The notes below the pieces were generated by a model. It ran no database searches. It was not told where the DNA came from and saw only the letters and a program-made list of their open reading frames with translations. A stretch of 64,000 nucleotides of DNA from an uncultured Paracoccaceae bacterium. GTDB taxonomy: Bacteria; Pseudomonadota; Alphaproteobacteria; Rhodobacterales; Rhodobacteraceae. The DNA lies in NCBI GenBank assembly GCA_937138255.1, contig CAKZOU010000065.1:39372-103371 (forward strand), given 5' to 3'. Of this stretch, positions 28,309 to 36,462 are shown piece after piece; within the stretch, counting starts at the first letter, position 1; each line of letters begins with the position of its first letter. Position numbers and translations under genes: made by a program.

Positions 28309-28845
28309 CTTCCCTGCGGCTCACATTCGGCACGATATGTTGCGGGGCGGAGAAATCAAATGAAAATCAAGGCGTTGGTTCCGTTTAAGAATGTCCGGCG
28401 CATCTAATTGCTTAAAAACAATCGCAAAAATTGGTCAATAAACCTATCCACATGGGCCGAAATGTCGCGGATGCTGACCCTTTCCGGGGCTTCGCAGGGG
28501 GCTAAGGGCAGCTAAGCGGCCTCTAGGCCCGGTCACTCTGGCCACGGTGATTCGAAAAGATTAACGGTCTGACGAAATTTTCTTACGCTTCGCGACACAG
28601 TGTTGTTGGCAGGCAGCCGTCCCACTTCCATACCCAGACGAGCAACAATCGTCACATTCTACGAAAATTGGACATATTTTAGACTTGTTCAATGTCAGAA
28701 ACCGACAAGTTGCTGCCCTGATATATCCACATTCGCTTGCAAATAATTAATGAAACACGACTCGCGCATGGGTCTGTTCGCTAAATGTATCCGAGCGCTC
28801 TGCCGTCGATGACACAGATCCGCCCGCCAATGACAGGACGTACCG
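28309..28845. other. Intergenic region without a recognisable gene
   Basis: About 540 bases between the TRAP operon and the response-regulator gene. No plausible coding frame, tRNA or clear terminator was seen. The region is more AT-rich than its surroundings, especially 28350-28450 and 28660-28760, as expected for promoters of the two flanking genes. TTGACA/TATAAT-like elements were not convincing. Confidence 0.6.
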
Positions 28846-29925
28846 ATGAAGATACTTGCGGTAGACGACGACTGGATGATCCTCGAGCTGCTTGAGCAGG
28901 CGATGTCGGTCTCGGGCCAGCACGAGCTCACAACGGTCACATCCGGCGAAAAGGCGATCGAATTGCTCGAGCGGGGGGAACAGAGGTTCGACTGCTTCCT
29001 TCTGGACATCCAGATGCCGAATATTGACGGGGTCGAGCTTTGCCGGGTCATCCGCGAGATGCCCATGTACAAGCGTGCGCCGATCCTGATGGCAACCGCC
29101 ATGTCGCAGAAAGCCTATATCGACCGTGCCTTCGCCGCCGGCGCTTCGGACTATGTAACCAAGCCTTTCGATTTTGAAGAGCTCGAGACCAGGCTGACGA
29201 CAGCTGCCCGCATGGAGCGCCACCGCGCACGCGGTACGACCAACAACAGCACGGTGGTTGCCTTCAAGGAAATCCTCAACCGCGCGCTTCGCCATAGCCT
29301 GAGCGAGCCTTTTGAGATCCAGGGCGTTAAACGCGCGGTCGGCTTTATGTCGTTCGAAAACTACGTTCTCACTCTGCCGATTGCTAACCTGTTCACCGCC
29401 TCGGTTTTCGCTGTCAAGATTTCGAAGATCAAAGAGGTCTATAAGGAACTCAAGCCGATCGAGTTTCACGAGCTGATTACTGATGTCGCCAAGGCGATCT
29501 CGACCGCAACGGAAGAAGCAGGGAGCATCTTCAGCTATCGCGGCAACGGAATGTTCATGTGTTTCGTCACTTCGAGCAGAGGGGTCGAATTCGAGAAGAT
29601 CGAAGCGGCAGTTCAGCGCGAGATCGCATCGCTGCGGCTTGCTCGCTCGGTCTCGTCGGGTGCTACGAAGGTACTGAACGTTGTGGTCGGCGAACCGGCC
29701 ACCATGCGGATCTTTAACCGAGCTACGCCGCTGAAGAAGGCAACCAGCTACGTTGAGAAGCGCAGCAAGGAACTAGAAGACTTTGGTATCGCGATTGCCA
29801 AAGCGTCTGAGCCTTTGGAAAATATGGATGAGGATTTGTCGGCGCGCCGTCAGTCCTACGAAACGATTCTGCAGGATTTCCTTGGCGAAGGCTCGGCCGA
29901 CCTGAGATCACGCGTCGCCCACTAA
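28846..29925 (+). CDS. Response regulator with degenerate GGDEF-like output domain
   Basis: A 359-residue protein. Residues 1-120 are a receiver domain: acidic triad in ILAVDDDW, phospho-acceptor Asp54 in FLLDIQMPNIDG, Thr84 in LMATAMS and Lys106 in DYVTKPFDF. Residues about 180-320 look like a nucleotidyl-cyclase fold: SVFAVKISKIKEVYKEL in place of the FDIDxFKxxND strand and SIFSYRGNGMFMCFV where active enzymes have RYGGDEFAVL. The catalytic GG[D/E]EF is lost (GNGMF), so diguanylate synthesis is unlikely and a binding or dimerisation role is more probable. It faces the LuxI-type gene tail-to-tail; a histidine kinase lies 2 kb downstream. Confidence 0.82.
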   Translation: MKILAVDDDWMILELLEQAMSVSGQHELTTVTSGEKAIELLERGEQRFDCFLLDIQMPNIDGVELCRVIREMPMYKRAPILMATAMSQKAYIDRAFAAGASDYVTKPFDFEELETRLTTAARMERHRARGTTNNSTVVAFKEILNRALRHSLSEPFEIQGVKRAVGFMSFENYVLTLPIANLFTASVFAVKISKIKEVYKELKPIEFHELITDVAKAISTATEEAGSIFSYRGNGMFMCFVTSSRGVEFEKIEAAVQREIASLRLARSVSSGATKVLNVVVGEPATMRIFNRATPLKKATSYVEKRSKELEDFGIAIAKASEPLENMDEDLSARRQSYETILQDFLGEGSADLRSRVAH

Positions 29926-29934
29926 GGGTTTCGG

Positions 29935-29954
29935 TCGCCTCCGTCAGGAGGCGA
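29935..29954. terminator. Hairpin between convergent response-regulator and luxI genes
   Basis: TCGCCTCC-GTCA-GGAGGCGA forms an 8-bp perfect stem with a 4-base loop in the 18-base gap and the end of luxI. A bidirectional terminator is plausible from its position, but neither side has a clear T-run. Confidence 0.4.
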
Positions 29955-30669
29955 ACCGGACCTCCTGTTCGCGCGGCTTTACGGACTCGAGCCTATGCGA
30001 AGCAGAGGGCCTATCAATCTCGGGCCGCTTCTCTTCTGTTCCATCGACAATCTTGGACTTGGCTTTGTCCTTGATCGTCTCTGTCTTTCGATAAGAATCT
30101 AGGTGCATCAAGGCAGCCTGGGTTTTCCATCCATCCAAATCCATGACCGGTCCGGCAGGCTCGGCCTTGAGGCCAAGGCGGCCAATCCAGCGCGACCAGA
30201 CCGCAGGAACGAGCCCGATTACACGCTTGGCGCCAAGCTCGATCGCCGCATCGATCATACCTTGCATCATCAAGGCTTGAACGCGCGTCCGATCCTTTGC
30301 CTGCACGGCGTTGGTCACAAAGACCCGGGACGATTCCCAGACATCGGGATCGACCGGCGCTTCAAAGTTCAGAAGATTGGATGGAATCGTATCGAGAAGG
30401 CCCTTTTGAGCATCCCGGATCATGTAGGAATACATTCCACATTTGGCGGTTGTGGCCGTCAGACGAATCCCGGCCAAGACCTCGTCGCCATCGTGCACGG
30501 CAATCCACCGGCTCGCGGGCGTATCATATTGATCGTACTCCAAGCCTTCGGCCTGCGGCAGATCCCAGCTGTTCTTAACAATGAACGAATCGCGACGCGC
30601 ACGGAGCAGATTGACCAGAAGCTGGCCATGCTCGTGCATATTGAAGAACGAGAGTGTCGTCGTTTGCAT
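29944..30669 (-). CDS. luxI: Acyl-homoserine-lactone synthase (LuxI family)
   Basis: From the ATG at 30669 (ribosome site GGAGGACAT just before it) the protein has 241 residues. The LuxI invariant residues are all found with correct spacing: Arg25 and Phe29 (RRDSFIV), Trp35, Asp46 and Asp49 (EYDQYD), Arg69 (AGIRL), Glu112 and Arg115 (WESSRVFV). It would make an acyl-homoserine lactone from S-adenosylmethionine and acyl-ACP. No LuxR-type receptor gene lies in the window, so it is a solo synthase here. The last ~50 residues (after MHLDSYRKTE) are a charged extension not needed for the LuxI fold. Longer upstream starts lack a ribosome site. Confidence 0.88.
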   Translation of the reverse strand: MQTTTLSFFNMHEHGQLLVNLLRARRDSFIVKNSWDLPQAEGLEYDQYDTPASRWIAVHDGDEVLAGIRLTATTAKCGMYSYMIRDAQKGLLDTIPSNLLNFEAPVDPDVWESSRVFVTNAVQAKDRTRVQALMMQGMIDAAIELGAKRVIGLVPAVWSRWIGRLGLKAEPAGPVMDLDGWKTQAALMHLDSYRKTETIKDKAKSKIVDGTEEKRPEIDRPSASHRLESVKPREQEVRFAS

Positions 30670-30889
30670 ATGTCCTCCGACGGGCTCGATTTCCTTTGCA
30701 ACCATACCTGCGTACCCACATTCGTTTGCGGCCACCGACAAGGTTGGCCATCCAAGAACAGAAGAGGCAGACTCGCACTAAACCGGCCGCTGATACGTCC
30801 CGCCTTGAGCACAAACGCCATCGCGTTTGTCCCAGGCCCGGATTCGCATCTACCGCCGCGCAGCAATTCGGGATCGTGAGCGTGCTTGC

Positions 30890-30907
30890 CTCAATATTCT
30901 TATTGAG
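30890..30907. promoter_or_regulatory. 18-bp palindrome upstream of luxI
   Basis: CTCAATA-N4-TATTGAG, perfect 7-base arms, 220 bases before the luxI start. It has the same framework (CTCRATA...ATYGAG) as the palindrome at 31219-31236, so both may bind one regulator, possibly a LuxR-type protein. No protein assignment can be made from sequence alone. Confidence 0.45.
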
Positions 30908-31164
30908 ATCACACTGCCTTAGTTTCGCCGCATTTTCTACAATTTTATCCACATTTTCCGGCTGTTAGGACATTTTGTAGCGCCCAGAAAACGAAGCATC
31001 TTTCGGCTGAACCGCTCTGTATTGGCCTCATAACAATATATAGCAGTTTGAGCGCACTGGGCCACAAGCGCCCTCGAGATGGATATTTCCTAACCTCAAA
31101 GCTGAATTAATCTCTTGATTGATTCGCTTAAGGTAGAATCGATCTGGGTCGACCTTCACAGAAT

Positions 31165-31237
31165 TGCCTCAGATTCATCGAAGAATGCCTCAGTTTCATC
31201 GAATAACAACCATTCCCGCTCGATAATTTGATCGAGC
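31165..31237. promoter_or_regulatory. Repeat array in the luxI / OB-fold-protein intergenic region
   Basis: Two near-identical 18-base direct repeats, TGCCTCAGATTCATCGAA (31165-31182) and TGCCTCAGTTTCATCGAA (31186-31203), are spaced 21 bases apart, two helical turns. They are followed by a perfect inverted repeat, GCTCGAT-N6-ATCGAGC (31218-31237). The direct repeats share the TGCCTCA left half with the luxI-upstream palindrome. The array ends 67 bases before the OB-fold gene. The rest of the 635-base interval 30670-31304 shows no gene. Confidence 0.55.
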
Positions 31238-31304
31238 CTGTTCAGGACGGAATCCTTTCGGAGGCCGGATTTGACAGGCGGGAACCGCCAAAACGAGTTT
31301 CAGG

Positions 31305-31685
31305 ATGACCAACTATTTTGCATCTTTCCGGATTGTCGGCGAAGTCGTCGAAATGTTGCTGTGTGAGACCCCCGAAACACGGCTCTTGATCGACATCGCC
31401 GCCGAAGCCCCAAAAACAGAGGGGGAGGCTCCGGCTTTTGCCTGGAAGTCCACCTTCTCAATACTTGATCCCGAGCTGATCAGGGAATTTCGCGAAAAGG
31501 TTGGGCCGGGAGATGTCGTTTCGGCCGAAGGGCGTTTTTGGCAGGAATCCTATGTCCCGCAAGGCGGGGTGCATGTTGATACAACCTTTCTACTCCAATC
31601 ATTTGATGTCGTTCGAAAAGGCGTAAACCGTCCACTTGGCTTCAATCCTTTTTGGGATCTGCAGCCCGATCGAGTGATTAACTAG
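31305..31685 (+). CDS. SSB-like OB-fold protein, function unknown
   Basis: A 126-residue soluble protein. The pattern FASFRIVGEVVEM, then WKSTFSILDPELIREFREKVGPGDVVSAEGRF and TTFLLQSFDVVRKG, follows the strand order of single-stranded-DNA-binding OB folds (GDxVxxEGxL...). It lacks the acidic C-terminal tip of a housekeeping SSB, and the ending (GFNPFWDLQPDRVIN) is different. It sits alone between the repeat array and the histidine-kinase gene. A regulatory or accessory nucleic-acid-binding role is possible but not shown. Confidence 0.6.
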   Translation: MTNYFASFRIVGEVVEMLLCETPETRLLIDIAAEAPKTEGEAPAFAWKSTFSILDPELIREFREKVGPGDVVSAEGRFWQESYVPQGGVHVDTTFLLQSFDVVRKGVNRPLGFNPFWDLQPDRVIN

Positions 31686-31803
31686 ATGCCCCGAGATCGG
31701 CAGCTCTTGATTTTGGCGCCTGTTACTAGAGGCACCGGGACAATTCTGTCGAAGGCGATTTGGCCTTTTTGCTTCAATTTCATGCGTTTTACTGGATCAT
31801 AAT

Positions 31804-33237
31804 ATGGTGGACCACCCGATTACCGAGGTCTCGTTTTTGCGAAACGGTTTTGCGCCGTGGTTGAGGCATCGCGTCTCCGCCATTCTCAATCCCAGACCCA
31901 AGAGCCACGCAGCCGATCTCGCCCACGCTATGCGCCTGTCGCGGCAATTGCGCGACTTCGTCAATGGCAGCCGGTCGCTGTTCTGGACTCGTCAGGCGAT
32001 GTATTTCGGCTCGAGCTTCGTGGCCGCCTATTACTACGATCCGACAATAGCCCTTTTCTGTTTCTCTTTCTGTCAGCTGACCGAAGCATTCGACAATATG
32101 GTTTCGGCGCGGGTCATGAACTGGGGCGGCGGAAGCCTAGCCCAAGCGCGTCTCTTCCATCAGTCGCTTTTGCTGACCTCAACGCTCAGTGCGGTCTCTG
32201 TCGCGCTTTTCACCCTGCTTGTGGCAAGTTTCGAAGCCCCCGGGGCGCACTTTACGCCGATCTTCTTTCTCTTCGCGGCCGGCCTTTTCGCCGCGGTGAA
32301 CAATCATCAGCTGCCCTCGGTGCTGTTTGTCAGGCTCATCATCTACGGAGCGGTCTTTCTATATATTCCGATTGTCGAACTGGTCCAATTTGCGCCTCCT
32401 CTTGAGTCCCATCTTTGGTCTCAGTTTATAACAGTCGTTTTTGTTCTGTTTTTCGTCATCCAGTGCTCGATCATCTTCCTCAAGCTTTATCGCGACGGGC
32501 TTGATCAGATGGACGAGCTTCGTCTTGAACGGGACCGCGCACGCGCAGCCCTTGAAACCAAGTCTCAATTTGTATCGGTCGTCAGCCACGAACTGCGGAC
32601 ACCTTTGCATTCAATCATGGGGTCTCTGAGCCTTTTGAGCAGCGGCGCCCTTTCGACGGCACCCGAGCGCGAGGCGAAGGTCTTGAACATCGCACACCGC
32701 AACAGCCAGCGGCTGTCCAAGCTCATCAACGACCTGCTCGATCTTCAAAAGCTCGAGTCCGGGCAGATGGACTATGATTTCAACTCCAACTGCATGAAGA
32801 CACTCGTCGAAGAGGCGATCGAATCTCTCAATCCTCTGGCCGAGTCTTCCCAGGTGAAGATCGAGAGCAATCTGCCAAGCGCCGAGATCTTTGCACACGT
32901 CGACCACAGCAAGTTCCTTCAGGTTCTGTGCAACCTTCTGTCCAACGCGATCAAATTCTCGCCCAAAGGCGCCGTGGTCGAGGTGTCGGTGTCACAGATG
33001 GCTGGCTCGGCGCTGGTTCGGGTTCGCGACCATGGCATCGGCATCCCGCCCAATTCCCGCGACAAGGTTTTTGGCAAGTTCAGCCAGATCGATTCTGCAG
33101 ATGACCGGAACTACGAGGGCTCTGGCCTTGGTCTTAGCATTGCAGAACAGATCGTCAGCGCACACCAAGGCACAATCGACTATGTCAGTGAGCTGAAGAA
33201 GGGGACGACTTTCACGGTGGCGGTTCCGCTGTCCTAA
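31804..33237 (+). CDS. Membrane sensor histidine kinase
   Basis: A 477-residue hybrid-free kinase. Residues about 65-225 contain six hydrophobic helices without a recognisable extracytoplasmic domain, resembling an integral-membrane sensor. A short coiled coil (DELRLERDRARAALETK) leads to the HisKA box VVSHELRTPLHS with His262. The ATPase domain has the N-box LLSNAIKFSPKG, the G1 box DHGIGIPP and the G2 box GSGLGLSIAEQIV, so it is catalytically complete. The closest potential partner is the response regulator at 28.8 kb. It ends 15 bases from a convergent sugar-dehydrogenase gene. Confidence 0.88.
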   Translation: MVDHPITEVSFLRNGFAPWLRHRVSAILNPRPKSHAADLAHAMRLSRQLRDFVNGSRSLFWTRQAMYFGSSFVAAYYYDPTIALFCFSFCQLTEAFDNMVSARVMNWGGGSLAQARLFHQSLLLTSTLSAVSVALFTLLVASFEAPGAHFTPIFFLFAAGLFAAVNNHQLPSVLFVRLIIYGAVFLYIPIVELVQFAPPLESHLWSQFITVVFVLFFVIQCSIIFLKLYRDGLDQMDELRLERDRARAALETKSQFVSVVSHELRTPLHSIMGSLSLLSSGALSTAPEREAKVLNIAHRNSQRLSKLINDLLDLQKLESGQMDYDFNSNCMKTLVEEAIESLNPLAESSQVKIESNLPSAEIFAHVDHSKFLQVLCNLLSNAIKFSPKGAVVEVSVSQMAGSALVRVRDHGIGIPPNSRDKVFGKFSQIDSADDRNYEGSGLGLSIAEQIVSAHQGTIDYVSELKKGTTFTVAVPLS

Positions 33238-33252
33238 CCACAGCAATCCTGC

Positions 33253-34590
33253 CTAGGCCTTCGTAACTAGATCCATTGGCAAGCCGCGCGAAGCGAAGGC
33301 ATTGCGCGTATCTACGACCGGGATCTCCAACGCCGCTAGTGCGCCATAGTCGATGGCATCATGATCAGTGGCGATCAGGATTGCCTGATAGTTCCGCGAC
33401 GAGACATCTCCAGGTTCAACCGCGGTTCGGCCGAACAGGTGTGGATACTCACGCATTTTCGGCACCTCGGGCACATGTGGGTCTAGGAAGTCTACTGAGG
33501 CCCCCTGATCCTCGAGCATTTCAAGAAGCTTCACGGACGGGCTTTCCCGCATGTCGGGAACATTCTTCTTGTAAGAAACGCCGACCAAGAGAATCCGAGC
33601 ACCTCGAAGGCCGACGCCCTGACTTCGGTCCAAGGCCTCACGAACCTTCGCGACGACGTAGTTGGGCATGTTGACATTGATTTCACCCGCAAGCTCGATG
33701 AACTTTGTGGTGTGCCCATATTCCCTGGCTTTCCAGGTCAAATAGAAGGGATCGATGGGAATACAGTGACCGCCGAGCCCAGGCCCTGGATAGAAAGGCA
33801 TATAGCCGAATGGCTTGGTTGCCGCTCCATTGATGACCTCCCACACGTCAATCCCCATGGCATCGAATATGACTTTGAGTTCGTTGACGAGGGCGATGTT
33901 CACGGCCCTAAAGACATTTTCAGTGATTTTAACTGCTTCGGCAGCTGAGGAGGAAGACACCGGAACCACAGCATCAACAACATTGCCGTAGAAAGCCGCT
34001 ACGAGGTCTCGCGCCTGGGGGGTGTCAGCCCCGACAATCTTTGGGATCGTAGCGGTTCGGTACTTAGCATTCCCCGGGTCCTCACGTTCCGGGCTGAAGG
34101 CAACCCAGAAATCTTGATTGGGTGTCAGATTGCTCTGCGCCAAAATAGGCTGAAGAACCTCGCTGGTCGTACCTGGAAACGTCGTAGATTCAAGCACGAC
34201 CAGTGTGCCGGAACTCATGTTCTCCGAGACGGCGCGACCAGTCATCTCTACGTAAGACAAATCCGGCTCTCTGTACTTCGTCAGGGGTGTAGGGACGCAA
34301 ATTACCACCACGTCGCATTCGGCGATGAGTGAAAAGTCGGCAGTATAGCGGCTTGTTCCGGCTACGGCTGCAAGCGCCTCAGACGAGACCGCGTCGATAT
34401 AGCTCTCGTTGCGATCTAGTTGCTCGACCTTCTTCTGATCTACGTCGAAACCGATCGTAGGATAGCCGCGGCTAGCACAAGTGACGACCAGCGGCAGACC
34501 CACATATCCGAGACCAATTACACCGACTACAGCTTTTCGGGAACGGATCTTCGCGAGCGTTTCGTCGAAGGTTTCGCTGGTCTTCACCAT
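33253..34590 (-). CDS. UDP-N-acetylhexosamine 6-dehydrogenase-like nucleotide-sugar dehydrogenase
   Basis: A 445-residue NAD-dependent enzyme of the UDP-glucose/GDP-mannose dehydrogenase family. The N-terminal VGVIGLGYVGLPLVV binds NAD; the catalytic cysteine is in PGPGLGGHCIPIDPFYLTW; the C-terminal domain contains LLVGVSYKKNVPDMRESPS. The GGHCIPIDPFYL version of the motif is that of WbpA/WbpO/TviB-like enzymes acting on N-acetylated UDP-sugars rather than of Ugd. It would supply a UDP-uronic acid for the glycan. The ATG is directly behind the pssE-like stop, making it last in a four-gene operon. Confidence 0.88.
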   Translation of the reverse strand: MVKTSETFDETLAKIRSRKAVVGVIGLGYVGLPLVVTCASRGYPTIGFDVDQKKVEQLDRNESYIDAVSSEALAAVAGTSRYTADFSLIAECDVVVICVPTPLTKYREPDLSYVEMTGRAVSENMSSGTLVVLESTTFPGTTSEVLQPILAQSNLTPNQDFWVAFSPEREDPGNAKYRTATIPKIVGADTPQARDLVAAFYGNVVDAVVPVSSSSAAEAVKITENVFRAVNIALVNELKVIFDAMGIDVWEVINGAATKPFGYMPFYPGPGLGGHCIPIDPFYLTWKAREYGHTTKFIELAGEINVNMPNYVVAKVREALDRSQGVGLRGARILLVGVSYKKNVPDMRESPSVKLLEMLEDQGASVDFLDPHVPEVPKMREYPHLFGRTAVEPGDVSSRNYQAILIATDHDAIDYGALAALEIPVVDTRNAFASRGLPMDLVTKA

Positions 34591-34591
34591 A

Positions 34592-35086
34592 CTAGTTCTT
34601 TCTAAAAATAAAGTTCCGCAGGGAGTCAATCAGATCTCCACCTGCGAACGGTTCTATCGCAGGGCCGGCAGCGCCACCAGACTGAAGAACCTTTTCTAGG
34701 AGGTCAGGAAGCTCGGTTTCATCTCGTGCGATCCAGAGCCCTGCCCTCTTTGGTAGATGGATAGCCGTTGCATATTGGTGGTCGTTGCGCGTCTCTCCGA
34801 GATGGCCACGACGCGGCATCACGATGATTGGCTTGGAGCGGGACAAGGCCGTCAGGATTGTTCCCATTCCAGCATGAGCAACGACGAGACTAGCACGTCC
34901 AAACTCCGCCTCAAACTCGGCAGGTGACAAATTGTCCACGGCCGCAAATCCCTTTGGCCGATAGCCAGCGCGCGCGGTGATCTGGCCCAGTATATGTGGC
35001 TTTTCCTTTCGTTTCTGACACCAGTCATCCACGGCGATAACCAGCCTGTCGAAAGGCTCATGTGACCCGACCGTCAGGAAAATCAA
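34592..35086 (-). CDS. PssE/Alg13-like glycosyltransferase catalytic subunit
   Basis: A 164-residue GT28 C-terminal-domain protein. It begins MIFLTVGSHEPFDRLV, the typical Alg13/PssE start, and carries the nucleotide-sugar site VVAHAGMGTILTAL followed by PIIVMPRRGHLGETRNDHQ. Such proteins are active only together with a membrane-anchored Alg14/PssD partner, which is encoded immediately upstream with an ATGA overlap. Rhizobial PssD/PssE add glucuronic acid to the EPS lipid intermediate; a uronic acid donor would fit the dehydrogenase that follows here. Confidence 0.87.
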   Translation of the reverse strand: MIFLTVGSHEPFDRLVIAVDDWCQKRKEKPHILGQITARAGYRPKGFAAVDNLSPAEFEAEFGRASLVVAHAGMGTILTALSRSKPIIVMPRRGHLGETRNDHQYATAIHLPKRAGLWIARDETELPDLLEKVLQSGGAAGPAIEPFAGGDLIDSLRNFIFRKN

Positions 35087-35565
35087 AGGACGGACCCCTT
35101 ATACTGCGGGCCTTCTGGACCACTAACGTCGGGCCACTGCGTCAGCCAGAGATCGACAAAGCGACCCGCCTTCTTGCCTGAAAGGGAAAGCTCTTCAGCG
35201 TTGGCAATACTGTCGATCCAAACAGTTCTAGACCCAATCAGGCTCGCTACACGAACTGCGAAGTAGCCTGGCGCCGCTCCTGTCGTCACAACCACATCCG
35301 GACGAAGCCGAAGAACCACCCAGACGATCTTGAGAAGGCTTCGGACCAGCCGGATCTTGTCCCAGCGGTTGGCTTCGGGGACGACATAGAAATCGGGCAT
35401 GGGTAGGTCGAGCGCCCGACAGAGCCCTTCACATTCTGGCTTCAATTCGGACTTGGTGGTCATGACCGAAAATCTGGCTCCGCTCCAAGCGGGCCAGAGC
35501 CTTGTTAGTTGAACCCAATGGCCACCAGCGGAGGCGACAACGAGCAATCTTGGCCGATCTTTCAA
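35083..35565 (-). CDS. PssD/Alg14-like glycosyltransferase membrane-anchor subunit
   Basis: A 160-residue protein with the Alg14 family signature: LLVVASAGGHWVQLTRL at the N-terminus, a hydrophobic/basic patch (KIRLVRSLLKIVWVVLRLRPDVVVTTG) and GAAPGYFAVRVA. It recruits the catalytic PssE-like subunit to the membrane and binds the acceptor lipid. It starts 5 bases after the deacetylase stop and its TGA overlaps the next ATG. Together the two short proteins make one split GT-B enzyme. Confidence 0.87.
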   Translation of the reverse strand: MKDRPRLLVVASAGGHWVQLTRLWPAWSGARFSVMTTKSELKPECEGLCRALDLPMPDFYVVPEANRWDKIRLVRSLLKIVWVVLRLRPDVVVTTGAAPGYFAVRVASLIGSRTVWIDSIANAEELSLSGKKAGRFVDLWLTQWPDVSGPEGPQYKGSVL

Positions 35566-35570
35566 TTCAA

Positions 35571-36281
35571 CTAACCCAAATCAAGATCACCGAACGTGAC
35601 AATTCTATACCCGTTTTCTCGCGAAAAGGCGGCAATCTTGTCAATCAGATCAATCACATATTCGCTATGACTCAGCGTGCCATTCTGTCCCTCTCCCCGA
35701 TCGAGGTCGTGCAAGAGGACCACACCGCCTCCTTCCCGATCGAGTCGGCGCAAAACTTCATTGGCTGAAAGACGCTGCATCGTGTCCTTGGTATCGATCG
35801 TCCACCAGCAGAGTCTTGTGCGATTGGCATAGGCCTGGATCAGGCCGGCCAAAGAGAGCTTGCCGTAGGGTGGCCGGAACAGATGTGAGTCATCTCCCAG
35901 AATCCCGCGAACCTCGCGCCTGCCTTGGGAAAAATCTTGGGCCCAACGAACTGGGGACGATTTCCAACCGTTTGCGTGATCGAAAGTATGTGAACCGATC
36001 TCGTGGCCCGCTTCGGCGAGGGCTTGAGCTTGGGAGGGATCGGCGCGCACATTTCGGCCGAGTAAGAAGAAACTTGCCCGAATGTTATTTCTTTCAAGTG
36101 ATTCAAGTATTTCCGCGGAAAGAACCTTGCTTGGCCCATCGTCGATACTGAGCACAATCGACCGAGAGTGCCTGCAGGCTGCGGCCAGTCGACGCTCAGA
36201 TATGCGGCGCAACGCCATTGGCAGCAGGTACCAAGAAACCACGACCGAAAGAATGACAATGATCGAAAGCTGCAGGCTCAT
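35571..36281 (-). CDS. Polysaccharide deacetylase (NodB domain), membrane-anchored
   Basis: A 236-residue carbohydrate esterase-4 protein. One N-terminal membrane segment (LSIIVILSVVVSWYLLPMAL) precedes the NodB domain. Motif 1 SIDDGPS gives the Asp pair, motif 2 GSHTFDHANG the metal histidines, motif 3 RPPYGK, and the late VVLLHD the catalytic His. The catalytic domain would be periplasmic and could remove N- or O-acetyl groups from the growing glycan. It is first in the operon ahead of pssD- and pssE-like genes. Confidence 0.88.
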   Translation of the reverse strand: MSLQLSIIVILSVVVSWYLLPMALRRISERRLAAACRHSRSIVLSIDDGPSKVLSAEILESLERNNIRASFFLLGRNVRADPSQAQALAEAGHEIGSHTFDHANGWKSSPVRWAQDFSQGRREVRGILGDDSHLFRPPYGKLSLAGLIQAYANRTRLCWWTIDTKDTMQRLSANEVLRRLDREGGGVVLLHDLDRGEGQNGTLSHSEYVIDLIDKIAAFSRENGYRIVTFGDLDLG

Positions 36282-36462
36282 GCGGAGGAAACTACCTCAT
36301 AGGGGACCCAATTCAAGCGGTACGAGACCGATGGCAACCGGTCATTTCCTTTTGCCTGATTTTATCCGGTAGGTCGCTTGGAGGGCGAAAGAACCTTCGT
36401 CTTGTAGATGTCGCCAATCGCAGGAAGAATGAAGCTCGCCGAACAAGCACGCACATGCTCGA

